Positions 10,976 to 21,783 are shown, counted from the first letter of the stretch. The stretch is 25,612 nucleotides of DNA from Apostichopus parvimensis (GCA_000934455.1 KN884742.1:2277-27888), one strand, 5' to 3'. The notes: a model not told the origin generated them from the letters alone. A program made the numbers and translations.

Positions 10976-13900
10976 CTGTGTAAATAAATGAAAACTGTTG
11001 TATTTGACACTGACAATTTCAATACAGATAAAAACAATAAATAATTTCAAGAGAGCAATCCACAGTTATGCATATTTAATTACAAGCACTTCATAAACAA
11101 ATAATCAAGGATCGCAACGGAGACGGTTTAAAATTTACAACCTTGATTCACGATTCGCACTGCATAAGAGTGCAGTTAACCTTTCACACATTGAACTTTG
11201 ACTTCAGCCGCTCATGTGACTAAGTATCATTGAGACATTAAAATGCACACTACTACCAATGTTGATGCATATTAGCAGCGGTATATTTGATAAGTTAATA
11301 ACACTGAAGATATACATTGTCCCTAGACCCTGTGTGGGTTCTATGGTCTTTACATTCCTATTAAACCTGTGAAGTTTGCAAGTCAATTTACTGTTTCCTG
11401 TAGCGAAAAACTTTTTCTTTTTATATTTATGTTTTTGGTCTCTAACCTCTCAACTTACTTCTTAAAATCTGCGAGATACTTTTCTATCAAGTATATTCTT
11501 GAAACATCTTTAGACAAGGTACTTGATGAAGGTAAAGTTTTCAGTTCACCCCAGTGTGACTCTAACCAATGTTTGGACGTCCGTTATCGAAACATTTTAT
11601 TGGTTAAGATTGCTGCACACAAGTGCCTTGCAAAGTATCGTTTCTTCTGGTTTAATCAGTAACAGAAACACAGACTTGTTACACTGAACTATGTTTATGT
11701 TAGCAAATTCTTTTACATGCAGTTACTAAAGTTAACAAATATTTTAGCTGTACATTTTGGTATGAAGCCCTACCTCCATTCCATCCGGAATTGTGTCACC
11801 TGGAATAGATGAATAAAGAATTTCTTAATTATACTAGATTACATTGTTGGTAGAATACAGGTAATATTTCATTCTTCTACTATCATATGCCGCCATGTCT
11901 TTTCAGAAAAGCGTATTTGAAAATGCAATTTGCTCAAGGCATAGCGTTATCATGTATTACATAGGATGCTTCCAATATATGCAGCAATAGGTTGTAATAG
12001 TCATAGTACGCCTAAGCTGCTGCTCAATTTACTCAGGACATTTGTGAACGACACTCGCTTTAAAACAGTGTGAAGTATGAAATTGGCTTTACCTCGTCCT
12101 GGTAATCCGTACGCGTCATCGTCTCTCCATTTTCTTTTTGCTGAAAAAATATATTATTGGAATTAATAAACCTTAACTTGAAAACTAGTGAACAACTTCG
12201 AAAGGAGATCAAGTTTCTTAGTAAGGTTCCTGTAGATATGTGACAATGAAAATCCATTTTAAGCATTCTTTTTGATAAGTTTCTAAATTAAACACCTCTT
12301 AATCCAAAACTGATTTTGTTAAGCAAACCTGAGTAGCCAAGTTAGTAGTCAAACTCGCAAACCCATTCACTTTGAACAATATTGTTTGATTATATCAATT
12401 TAGTAACCAGGAACCTGGAAATATATAGGCAATCTCTCTGTGCAAATAACACTTACAAAAAGAAATTAATTTCTAATTTAGAAAATTAATTCACGAGTCC
12501 CGCCCACACTTTTGAAGAGTGTGGACAGTATCAAAGGAGCATGGATGCTTCACACTACTTGTGAACAGTTTTAAATGTTGGTACAAAATCATTTCAATTT
12601 TAGGAAGCACTACTGACAGAAGTATACTATCATTTTTGGTGGTGTAAATTTTGTAGTATCAATGTCAATGTTACGAATAATGCAGAATATTATCACGTCG
12701 TTGATAGTTGGAATCAAAAGCCGGATCCACATTTAAAAGATGTGAGAAATTTAGCTTGCTTCGAATATCACATGAAACAGACTTACTATGCCCACATGTT
12801 ACCTCTTTGCAATTGAATGGTTATGTACTAACCTTCCAGACACCGTTCTTACCGAGCTGATACCACTTGGCTGTGGGGTTCCACGAAACTGTTTAAGAAC
12901 CAAAAATTATAATATTATTTGTCCAATGCATTTGTCACTTAGTATTAAACTCATGTCATTGATATTGCTAATGTAAACATTGTTATATATTTATTATCAT
13001 TGTTTATGAGGGCAAAAATACATTACTTTTTGTGTCTGGCTATGTACTACCACGGGAGATTACATGTATCAAACAAATTAAACATATGGACAATTTCATA
13101 TCTTCAGATTACTTACTGCAAACCTCACATTTTCTCCAAAACCACAGCCTTCTGTCTGCTTTGTCCTGCAACCCTTATGAATGAAAGTCGTGTGGCATTA
13201 TCGGTGTCTCTGAACGTGCGGCATTACATATCTAGAGAGACGTATGTTTAACTGTGGAGGCTTTATTGTGACCCTCCTTAATTGGGTAAGAGATTGTTCA
13301 ATTTAATTGTACATCGAAGATGCTACTCCGGTACCTTGATGTATTACTGGAGTTGGTTTAATTTAGTTCCTTAATTCATTTTTTTTTACTTCCTATAAAG
13401 TAATTTAAATTAACTTAATCTCAAAACAAGTAATAATATTTATGTCAAATTCTAATGCCAAGTCAAAGACACTGAAGTCACAGTGTTAACAAATATCATC
13501 AATTCCTCCCGACAAAAGAAGATTTTGCAAAACTGTACAAATATTCACCTGTAATAGCCTTTTTATCCAATTCCTTGCAAATCTTTCCTCGGGCTTTCTC
13601 TGGCAGCAGGCAACATTCGAATCTGATAATTGGGTGCAGAGAATAAAATTACAATGAGTTACGTGAGCTTGTACAATTTATGTCTAGGTGACCTTGGTGT
13701 GAACATAGGTAAATGCAGTCCGTGACATACATTGCGAAAACTTATGTTATTTATTAAATTCCATCATTCTTTGCTCGGTGTAGTTGTTTGAAGGCAGTAC
13801 GACTCTTAGGTATGTTAAATGAAGAATCACTATGTCAATGCGTCTATATGCTATACGAATTTTAGTTCTAGTTGCCCCTTTCAACATGGCTTATTTGCAT

Positions 13901-16900
13901 GTGCGAATAGACGATGCTCATTTGCTATCACAGGCAGGTAGGTAAGGCTAGTGGCAACCTTAAGTGCAGTTTGTCTTCGTCAGGAGCAATGAAATCGCAG
14001 ATACCTTACAAGAAGATGACCATGAAAGTTAGTCCACATGAAAAAAAATCAAGTATGTAGAAGTGTTCTTCTGCTCACCAGCATTTTGGGAGGAGACTGT
14101 TTTGTATACAATGGAAAAACTATATAGTCGAAGCAATACAACAAGGCATGCGTAAACTATCACATAGACTGATTAGAAATAAAAACTCACAGTCTCATAT
14201 GCTAATTGTTGTGTTTTCAGTGTTTCGTGTCCTACAAAATGACTTACGTGATAACATTTATAGTCATATGAGCATAACAATCACAGTGTGTGATTTGCAT
14301 CATGCTGAATTTGTATTTGTTTCGTGAATTTCCTAGTCGCTCTGAGATATGTTATTGGATGTGCCACAGAATGTTAATACCATTGATGTTTAGATTATTA
14401 TCAAATCATTAAAACTACACAAATTTTAGTTGAGTTTCTGTTCAACTTGTATGCCCGTTGCTGCTTTGCATACTTATTCGCATGTACCTTTGTGGGTATT
14501 AACATTTCTTATGGTAACTTACGTAACTTGCTCTAATCCTTCACAAATAACTGAGTATTCCAATAGATCAGTGAATTCATCATACGACATCTCTCGTCCT
14601 ATCTCGGTAACCTTTAGTTGTTTGACCATTGATAAACTTTGCAATTGTAAACCAGATTTTAGTGTGATTCTACTTTTTGAGGAATCGACGTAGTTAAAAC
14701 ATTTTTCCAAGTTTATACATCTCATGGGAATCTGTCGAAGAAGAGGCAAAATTTGTTTTTAACAGTCAATAATTTAAAATCAAATGTAAATATTTGAGCA
14801 AACAAATGATGAGACAGATCTATCTGTAGTCAAAACACACGCAATTGTAATTGAGACAAAACAAATCACTAGCAGTTATTTTATCATTTGAAAATTAAAT
14901 TATGACAATAAAGTTAACAATCGACATTTGTGGCAACATAGACATGAAGTTAATGTTGTAACACTTTGTCAATAAAACCAAAAAAGATTCTCAAGTCGTG
15001 TCGATCCACTGGTCTTTCACACACGAGTTTTGCAGTCACTACTTGTTTTCTCACCACAGTTTGGATATTTGTTTAAAGACTGATCTTTTACATATTTGAA
15101 ATCATACCATCTATTTTTCAATGAGCAATATGTGACGGTGTTAACACTTTCGAATTTAGATAAACCTTTAGAAACTAACACAATCACTATCACATCACCA
15201 AGCCGTGTTTCGTGATGGATTACACTATATTATTTAAGCTGGCTTACCTGTACTCTAGATGCCATCTCAATAAGCTGCATAGTCGACCGTTGTAGCAACC
15301 TGCTATGCTCCGAACTTATGTAAATTATTTCATCGCACATCTCTTTTATAGTTGCTTTAATATTGTCGACATCTCCGCTCTTTTCAAGTAGGCATAGAAT
15401 AGCTAACTTTTCACCATCCTTAAAAGTCTTGAGATACTGAATAATTCGATCGGCCGCATCAGAATCGATGCCACATGTAAATCGATAAACATATTGCAGG
15501 TTAAACGGATCTAACTGTTTAAGTATCTCACGTACCGCACTAGAAGACATAGATTTGTTTTGTGTAGCTAAGTAATGAGCAGCGTACCATTCGCCAATTA
15601 GTTTGTGGAAAAACCGTACAACGGGTTTGCGCTGAATGATATCTGAGGACAATGCACTATATTTATCAACATAGAAGAGAATCTCCTCCACAACTAATAT
15701 GCCAATCTGAACGTAACGTTCATAAATATCTTTCCCTATTTTGGACAGAAGCTCTTCCCTATTCCATGAAACCTTCTTCTCGTCTCCTGCTAGCCCACTC
15801 AAAGCTACTTCATCTAGTTCCGCGTGATTTTTCTCAAAGGCAGTTGCTCTAGCATTAAGATCATCGCTATATTTGTTTACATGGTGACTATGAAAACACG
15901 TTATAATGTAATTAAAGAACGACGTGAGAGAATCAAACTTCATTTCGGTGCCAGTTTCTTGTACGATGTGCACATACATAACAAACAAAAAAGGTACTTC
16001 ACAAATATCACCGTGGATGGGATTCTTTTGGACGAGCTCCAACATAGAGTGTGTAGCATTTTCATCACTAGCCACAAAAGCTTTTTTAGCGTATTTGGTT
16101 CTGGCATCATGGTCAAAACCACTTAGTCTTATCAATATGTTGGATGGTGCAACTTCCTTTGGGTAACAATTGGTCCTAGTTGTTACAACTACATGTAGCT
16201 GTTGTAACTTTGTACGCGCAAGAATATGGCAAAAATCGGATTTAAGGTATTCAGAAATATCGTCAATTTCGTCATAACCATCAAGAATTAATAATGTGGA
16301 CGTGCTTCCACGAATGATAGCTTCAACATCTGTATTGGTTAGTTGAGAATCTATTGGTAGCAAGAAAAGCTTGATACCTTCGAAAAGTGATTTGATCTTT
16401 CCTAACTGCCTAAAGCGAATGAAAATAACGAATTCCAGTTTTGCAAGTGGTGAGGATTTCACCTCCGTGCACCAATCGTTTACCATCTGAATACCAAGGG
16501 TTGATTTGCCGTAGCCAGGATCTCCAATGATAACACGCATCTTAGACTTTACTAGTTTTTTGTCGAAAATGTCGTGGTGTGAATGAAGTCTCTTCCAGAC
16601 TTGGTGTCCATGTTTAACGGGCATCGATATCTCTATGCTCCCTTCAACGTATAAGTCATCGACGCTAAACATTTTCTCCTTGATGAATGGAATGGGGCAG
16701 ATTGTTTGGCAAAGTTTCTCATAGTGTATTCTTAGCTCTTGTAGAAAAAGACCTTTCTTGGCTGAAATAATAAAGATATACATGAAAAATTTAAATTGAT
16801 TGTACAATAAGAATGATTTAGATTGTTTCATTGATGTTTCCTGGTTCGAAAATAATGTCACGTCAAATATGCGATGCACAATTTGCTACACTTTGTATCA

Positions 16901-19900
16901 AGAGAAAAATATATTCAGTGCATTGCCTTCGGGACTTGTTGTTGACATAGAACAATTAACAAGCGGTGTTAAATACATTGCTTTCCATTTAATCTTGTTC
17001 ACTGATAAATTGAATGATTTTTTTTTTTGGAAACTTGAAAGAGATTGCCTGCACTTTTATTGTTAAAATCAAAGATGGTTTATGTAAACGGAAAACATAC
17101 AAGCTTACCAGTAAAGTCTGTAATGTGATTTGGAATCATCGACTCCATCTGTAAAAGTAAATCCAACGCCATTCCATAGATTGAAACTCCTAATTAGTTT
17201 CCTTTGAAATTAACTTTTAAAGTTTATATTGATAATTATTTTTTTGCTAGGATTCTCAAAAGTATCATTGACTTTCCTTAAGCTGTTCTGAACAGGTCAC
17301 TCAACTGAACGATACCTTGAACTCTTTATATCGCTTTGTTGTTCCGATCGACAAGTGATATGTAGAAGAAATCAAGTTAATTGTATTTCCTAAACATGTA
17401 TTGAGGTATTAGGATACGTCTATCATACATAATATGATTTCATTGTTTTTTTTTTCAAATATAAGACATAATTAATTAATAATACAGCAGTTACACACTT
17501 GAGAACTTTTGATAATTAAAGCTGTTTTTTTACACTCACCTCTCCAGTAAAATTCGTTTTAATTTGTTTTTTGTTCTTATTCTTCATAACTGCATATAGA
17601 AAAGATAAAAAATACTTTAAGGTAGATTCTTGGAATTATGCCTGGATCTTACTTTTACTTATCTTGCAAAAAGATATGATTCTGTGGAAGGAGTTAAAGT
17701 TTCATTATTGTTGATTTCATTCGTCTTCAAGAAGAACAGTTAATATTGTGACAGAAGAAGTCCCACGAGCGCTGTAGTTTTAAAGTCGGTTGGGTAATAC
17801 ATGACTAATGTTGAAAATGATCACAACTGAACACGAATCATTCATTTAAGAAGAACAATTCTACTAGGTTACTAACCATGGACCAAATGCACTTTAAATT
17901 ATACTTGGGGGATTTTCTTATAATATTCAATACACCAATATCCACTCCTGTTAATGTGTTGTACACAATTAAAATTGTTACCACTTATATTCAGCAAAAA
18001 GAAACCCAGATAGACCAATATTGTTTTATCCTGTAGTGTTGTTTACCTTGATAAATGATTGCAATTAGTAACAACATCAATACCAACGCACTCCCTATAA
18101 CCACCATCATTACAAAGAGAGTACTTTGATCTTTCACAATAGTTGCAGAGGTCAATTGGTTTGTATTGGTGACATTTTCAGTAGACACAGGATCTGTAAA
18201 AAAAAACATAGCTTAGTTTATCCATTACTGATTATATATCATGTGACAGAAACCGAGTTCAAAGTTCCTACGGACAAGTAGCACATTCAGATTGAATACA
18301 TACACCTCCTTTTCAACAATATTCTCTAAAGGGCTACATATGATTTTTATTTCCTATTGTTTAAACCTTGCCAATGACCTCTATATTCCCTAAATGGTAA
18401 GCGAACTTAGTGAACATTCAAAAGATATTGTCATTTGTAATACGATCATAACAACATTCAATAAAATGTTTTCTATCAGGAACCGGTTAAGAAACTCGTT
18501 ACCCACATATAAACATTTAAAACACACATGATTTATTTTACACTTTGCCGGAATAACAGACATGCTTTGACAACATCTTCCACGGCTAATTTACTAAAAG
18601 ATTTCAGTCTATAGGTAGCATCACTTAAGTTCACCTAAATGTCCCTCACTTACCACGGCATTAACACCAACATTTTGTTTACGTTTGTAAACAATTTCAT
18701 CGAATAGAGCCTATGCCAGTTTTATCCAAACTACCTGTCTCAAATATCATCCAAGAAATACACGTAAATATTCGAAGATAATCCCTCTCAATACCCTCTG
18801 CTAGTCACTTCCACATAAACATATTATTATCCCTTTCATGTTATCATGTCCCCCATCATATCAACACCAAGCTGAAAAATTCAATCACGCCATTCGGTTC
18901 ATATTTATCTCTGTGCTTACTAATTTATTAGGTTGTCCCATTTACATTTTATCATATACAATCCCGCTTAAAAAGACTATCAGTAGAAACTCTACTCAAC
19001 ATAACCCATCTGAACTACTAATACCCAGGTATATTTTTTCCAACATCAGCCTTTTACTCAAATATCTGTTTTCTTCCCGAAATGATTCCCTCTAATAGTA
19101 TCGAATAAGTTTATCTATCGCAAAATATGATATATTGTTGTAACATTTGTACACCGTTGCTTCTCCAAGGAGATGGAAGAAATATGAAGTGCTACCTACC
19201 ACTTATTAGGATCAGGTCAAACTGCTTCGACCAGTCCAGTGGAGTGTCTTCATCTGGGTATGCTATACATTCAATAGTTAGCCTACCATTACTTGATCCA
19301 TGAAATTTATACTGCGCAGTAAGGTACACATCAAATGTATCCTTTTTGGTTGTTATTTTTAATTTCTCATCGAAAAAGGATATCTTGTTCTTGTCGCTGC
19401 TGAAGACTGTTCTTAGTTGTATATCAACAACTGGACGAACACCATGAAGTGAGCAACTTAATCTACCCTCACGATGAATCCCTATTAAGCAGTATCTATC
19501 CTCGCTGCAGCCATCAACCACTGGGTATGATGGTTCTGGGTTTACTGTGATTAAAGAAGAGAAAAATATATTTAGTAGCTTCTTATGCTGAGGAGTTTTA
19601 TTTGGTTTAACGGTACTTCCAGTAAATAGAATATTGTCTACTCAAGGGAAAACATGTAAATTGACATAATCTGATTTCATATACCAAATGAAATTGCACT
19701 TGAATACAGGTTTGAGTTATTATTAGCAATGTAATTGCACTTACATTTTTGAAATATTGTTTGCACTTCATATTAATATTAATTTATAACGTTGATGAGT
19801 GATTGTTCCCGACGTTATTCAAATATAGTACTGTCGGTTCTCTCTGGAAGTGAACATTGAACTATAATCAAGGCAGCTGTTTATTTGATTTACACCCAAA

Positions 19901-21783
19901 GACGGTTTGTTTAAGAGCCAAAGGCCATCTATTATATTACATGAGCATGCCATTGTTGAATGCATTCAGCATGAAACGAAAGTAAACATCGATCAAGTCA
20001 GAATAAATATATTATTATGAGATAGTTTGTATTGGTGTATTCTTTTCAATCTTTCAAGCATTGGCTACGTTAATGACAATAATCCGATTTTCCTTTTTTT
20101 TCAATGAACTTACCATATACGTGAACATTGTAGAGTAAATTATCGTTGATAGTTCCATCAGTAAACGTACAAGAATATAATCCGCTATCTTGTATTTGTG
20201 CTTGATTGATTTCCAGTGCTCCATTCTCTTTTACTTCGAGATTCTCTGACGAACTGCTTTGGCTGTTTTCATCAAAGAAAGTAGCCACTACATAGTCACG
20301 TGTGATATATTCTTCAGAGAGTTTTTTCCAAACCAAGTATATCGTCTTATCATTTCCACACTGCAATGTTAGTTTTGAATTTCTTTCCACAAGCACTTGT
20401 GTTTGCTGTATTAATTCATGATCAACTGACCCTTGTTGTACTAAAATTTCCGATTCGTTTTTAACAAGAACATCATAAGATTGAAAAGCTTTACAGACAA
20501 GAAATAACAGGAGTTTCGATTTGAGAGAGCTTACATTTAGAGTGGTGTATGATGAAAAAGATGCATTGTGATTCAGTGTGCGTCTTGTTTGTGATTCAAT
20601 GTACCTGTCATTAACATCGCTCCTAACTGACCATTGTAAAGTAATATTCGGCCTAGCCTTTTCTACCGAACAGGTTATGATTTCGTCATCAGTTACTTCT
20701 GTAAAGCATAACGATTTGTTGTTACGGCAAACATCGATCAACGGGAAGTCTTTATCAGGCGTGACTGGAATATAAAAAGCATTAAGAGGTTCAGCTTTGT
20801 TAAATCCTTAATTCATTTTAATATCATCGGTGGGTCTGTAACAAAATACAGAGGTATGGATCTCTGTCACTTATGCTGGTATGATTTGGTACAAGCAACA
20901 GTTCTTTGGAATGATGGTTGCAATGAAAGTATTAAACTATTCCAAATATTTTGGAAATCTTCCAAATAAGTACATTAGGTATTTGTCGGTATTTGACTAC
21001 TACATAGAGGGCTTTCAAACTATTACTGAATTATGAATAGTGCACGATTTTACTTTGTATATATCGACTTCAGATAAGGTTCCAAGAGTAAATAGGTCAA
21101 CGTGTATTGCTAATCATATATTAAAGACTCTAATAGATGTTTATTAGAGACGGTCGGTCTTTATTGATAAAAAAGGAGCATTGAGATAAATTTCACTTAC
21201 CAGTAACAATCACTGCAACGTAATGTAAAGACGGCTCACTGTCCTTTCTTTCGAATTTTATTGCTAAGAAAGTACGTTCATGTATAATAGATACATTGTG
21301 TATTATGAGCGATCCATCTATTGTTATATCATAGTCCCTACTTGATCCATCATCATAGATGATATTATTGTCTTGAAGCATAACAATGGGTGTTGTTGTG
21401 ATGTAATCAACTGAGTCATACCACAGGACAGAATAAAAATCAACTCCTAATGAGCAACGTAAAGTGTAGTTACTTCCAACTTCGATATATTGGGTGGGTT
21501 CACATTCATCAGAATTGGCAACGACTGAAGGATAAACAAACATATTTATATTAAAGCTTGGCTGTTTGAAATATCCTTAGATGGGCATATTAACATAGTG
21601 GTGTATCTTATTATATGCAGTATTAAACTGTAGTACAGCTCTTTGATATTTTTATTGATAAACAAAGCAATTAACGTAACATGGTCATGACTTTTGATGA
21701 AATATAGAGGGTAGAATATTGTACTCACCGATGTACGGGACAACTACTGTTAGCAGAAGGAGGTTAAGTAACATTACACCCAT
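10912..21783 (-). CDS. Ig-TM-NACHT receptor-like gene (whole gene, 14 exons in my model)
   Basis: Predicted type I membrane receptor of about 1,200 residues. Coding exons run 21783-21729, 21524-21201, 20764-20114, 19544-19200, 18193-18047, 17589-17540, 17148-17109, 16761-15248, 14731-14523, 13622-13549, 12888-12833, 12140-12093, 11799-11774 and 10975-10912. Every junction has GT/AG sites and compatible phases, and the reading frame stays open throughout. Approximate residues: signal peptide 1-21, Ig-like domains 22-126, 127-240, 241-343 and 344-458, membrane helix 484-506, NACHT plus helical region 538-1042, LRR-like 1043-1155, tail 1156-1200. NACHT proteins of the STAND class switch on nucleotide exchange and oligomerise. 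A membrane-tethered form with Ig ectodomains would couple surface recognition to that switch (inference). No kinase, TIR or death-fold domain is visible. The exons up to 13549 are strongly supported and the last four less so. Extra or alternative exons cannot be excluded without RNA data. Confidence 0.85.
11774..11799 (-). CDS. Exon 13 candidate: microexon of the C-terminal tail
   Basis: A 26-nt candidate (phase 0 in, 2 out) with a good TTCATCTATTCCAG acceptor and a GTAGGG donor. It encodes VTQFRMEW and part of a serine codon. It is kept because its phase matches both exon 12 and the only good acceptor downstream, at 10976. A segment this short could be chance. Confidence 0.33.
12093..12140 (-). 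CDS. Exon 12: acidic/polar C-terminal segment
   Basis: A 48-nt exon (phase 0 to 0) with a strong ATATTTTTTCAG acceptor and a GTAAAG donor. It encodes 16 polar residues ending TRTDYQDE, with one tyrosine in an acidic setting. If the donor is not used, the frame reads ten more residues to a TAA at 12062-12060. That gives an alternative end of the protein at about 1,181 residues. Confidence 0.5.
12833..12888 (-). CDS. Exon 11: end of LRR-like region
   Basis: A 56-nt exon (phase 1 in, 0 out) with a TTAAACAG acceptor and GTTAGT donor. The join with exon 10 gives AITVSWNP, a good continuation of an LRR beta strand (L-x-W-N). The rest is tryptophan-rich (KWYQLGKNGVWK). The exon is short and the donor is not the strongest, so confidence is moderate. 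Confidence 0.5.
13549..13622 (-). CDS. Exon 10: LRR-like region, second part
   Basis: A 74-nt exon (phase 2 in, 1 out) with an AATTATCAG acceptor and GTGAAT donor. Joined to exon 9 it completes the pattern LEQVTFECCLLPEKA, then a helix-like KICKELDKKAIT. That is one recognisable LRR unit of the L-x-x-L-x-L-x-x-C type. The phase match on both sides is independent support. Confidence 0.62.
14523..14731 (-). CDS. Exon 9: LRR-like region, first part
   Basis: A 209-nt exon (phase 0 in, 2 out) with a CCTCTTCTTCGACAG acceptor and a GTAAGT donor. It encodes residues 1043-1111. Leucine-rich spacing such as LQLQSLSMVKQLKV and GLEQVT is what ribonuclease-inhibitor-type LRRs of NLR proteins look like, though the repeats are weak. 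It follows the NACHT exon directly, as LRRs do in canonical NLRs. Confidence 0.68.
15248..16761 (-). CDS. Exon 8: NACHT NTPase domain with helical arm
   Basis: A 1,514-nt exon (phase 1 in, 0 out), residues 538-1042, carrying the whole NTPase. The pre-NACHT helix (ELRIHYEKLC, then FSVDDLYVEG) is followed by Walker A GDPGYGKST (617-625, DNA 16525-16499) and Walker B LLILDGYDE (694-702) with the acidic pair typical of NACHT. VVVTTR (R733) is a sensor-1-like strand. The VPFLF segment near 793 matches the GxP/winged-helix area, and FFHKLIGEWYAAHYLA (921-936) matches the conserved helix seen in NLRs. All catalytic elements appear intact, so ATP/GTP binding is likely. The acceptor is TTATTTCAG and the donor GTAAGC. 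The frame stays open about 118 nt into the preceding intron up to an ATG at 16879, which I treat as chance. Confidence 0.95.
17109..17148 (-). CDS. Exon 7: short linker to NACHT
   Basis: A 40-nt exon (phase 0 in, 1 out) with a TTACTTTTACAG acceptor and GTAAGC donor. It encodes about 13 residues linking the juxtamembrane segment to the NACHT exon. It begins exactly with an in-frame ATG, so a transcript starting in the intron upstream could in principle give a soluble, cytosolic NACHT form. That is speculation from the sequence. Confidence 0.65.
17540..17589 (-). CDS. Exon 6: basic juxtamembrane segment
   Basis: A small 50-nt exon (phase 1 in, 0 out) with a CTATATGCAG acceptor and GTGAGT donor. 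It encodes 17 residues with a lysine-rich run (MKNKNKKQIK) directly after the membrane helix, a typical stop-transfer signal. It ends in FTGE, echoed by the DFT end of exon 7. Small exons are easily false, but acceptor, donor, phase and charge all agree. Confidence 0.7.
18047..18193 (-). CDS. Exon 5: stalk and transmembrane helix
   Basis: A 147-nt exon, phase 1 to 1, with a long pyrimidine tract and ACAG acceptor. It encodes a Ser/Thr/Asn-rich stalk with a sequon at N465, then about 23 hydrophobic residues (484-506, including VMMVVIGSALVLMLLLIAII) that form a clear single-pass membrane helix. The following exon is basic, so by the positive-inside rule the NACHT side faces the cytosol. Skipping this exon would keep the frame and remove the membrane anchor. 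Confidence 0.85.
19200..19544 (-). CDS. Exon 4: Ig-like domain 4
   Basis: A 345-nt exon, phase 1 to 1, residues 344-458. An RLSC motif (C374), a central hydrophobic strand region and RLTIEC (C436) look like the B and F strands of an Ig fold. No tryptophan sits at the usual C-strand spacing, so this is a diverged Ig-like or related beta-sandwich domain. Two additional cysteines (C356, C362) precede it. The acceptor is TTAATCACAG and the donor GTAGGT. It links the membrane-distal Ig domains to the stalk encoded by exon 5. Confidence 0.7.
20114..20764 (-). CDS. Exon 3: Ig-like domains 2 and 3
   Basis: A 651-nt exon, phase 1 to 1, holding two tandem Ig-like domains without an intron between them (residues 127-343). 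The first has C158 (IITC), W171 (LQW) and C217 (LFLVCKA), plus extra cysteines C139 and C146 that may form a second disulfide. The second is a textbook domain: C262 (LTLQC), W272 (LVW), and the DSGLYSC motif ending at C325. Sequons at N142, N166, N193, N203 and N229 suit an extracellular location. The acceptor is TATATTCCAG and the donor GTAAGT. The exon carries two domains where exons 2 and 4 carry one each, so the intron was probably lost or never present. Confidence 0.85.
21201..21524 (-). CDS. Exon 2: Ig-like domain 1 (V-like, lacking the usual F-strand cysteine)
   Basis: A 324-nt exon, phase 1 to phase 1, the classic signature of a shuffled extracellular domain. It encodes residues 19-126. 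The B-strand cysteine (C42, in YTLRC) and the C-strand tryptophan (W53, in SVLWY) are present, as is an E-strand-like GSLIIHNVS. The position that should read Y-x-C in the F strand reads TFLAIKFE, with alanine in place of cysteine. C26 near the mature N-terminus is the only other cysteine. N-glycosylation sequons occur at N37 and N95. The fold call is good and the absence of the canonical disulfide is directly visible. Confidence 0.8.
21729..21783 (-). CDS. Exon 1: signal peptide
   Basis: Encodes a methionine followed by a strongly hydrophobic stretch (LLNLLLLTVVV) and ends in phase 1 at a GTGAGT donor. With the first residues of exon 2 it forms a classic secretion signal, with likely cleavage after VVA at about residue 21. 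The start is chosen for its good context (A at -3, G at +4) and its position just before the hydrophobic core. An upstream out-of-frame ATG opens a short overlapping upstream ORF. An acceptor-like CTCGACAG just upstream (exon would begin at 21808) suggests that a 5' untranslated exon may be spliced on. Confidence 0.82.

Noticed and set aside
12490-12540. Hairpin CCACACT..AGTGTGG within an intron
   Set aside because: The stem is short and isolated, with no U-rich tail or conserved context; such hairpins are expected by chance.
13120-13170. GTAAGT donor on the minus strand with possible short exon between exons 10 and 11
   Set aside because: Most frames from nearby acceptors hit stops, and exon 10 already joins exon 11 in phase with a sensible LRR continuation.
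15652-16166. Several open frames of 60-100 codons on both strands within the NACHT exon
   Set aside because: They are shadows of the NACHT coding frame, which has clear Walker motifs and splice sites.
16762-16879. Extension of the NACHT frame upstream to an ATG at 16879, with a hydrophobic stretch
   Set aside because: A good acceptor at 16763-16762 in matching phase explains the exon start, and the upstream residues look like translated intron. Only an intron-retained transcript would use it.
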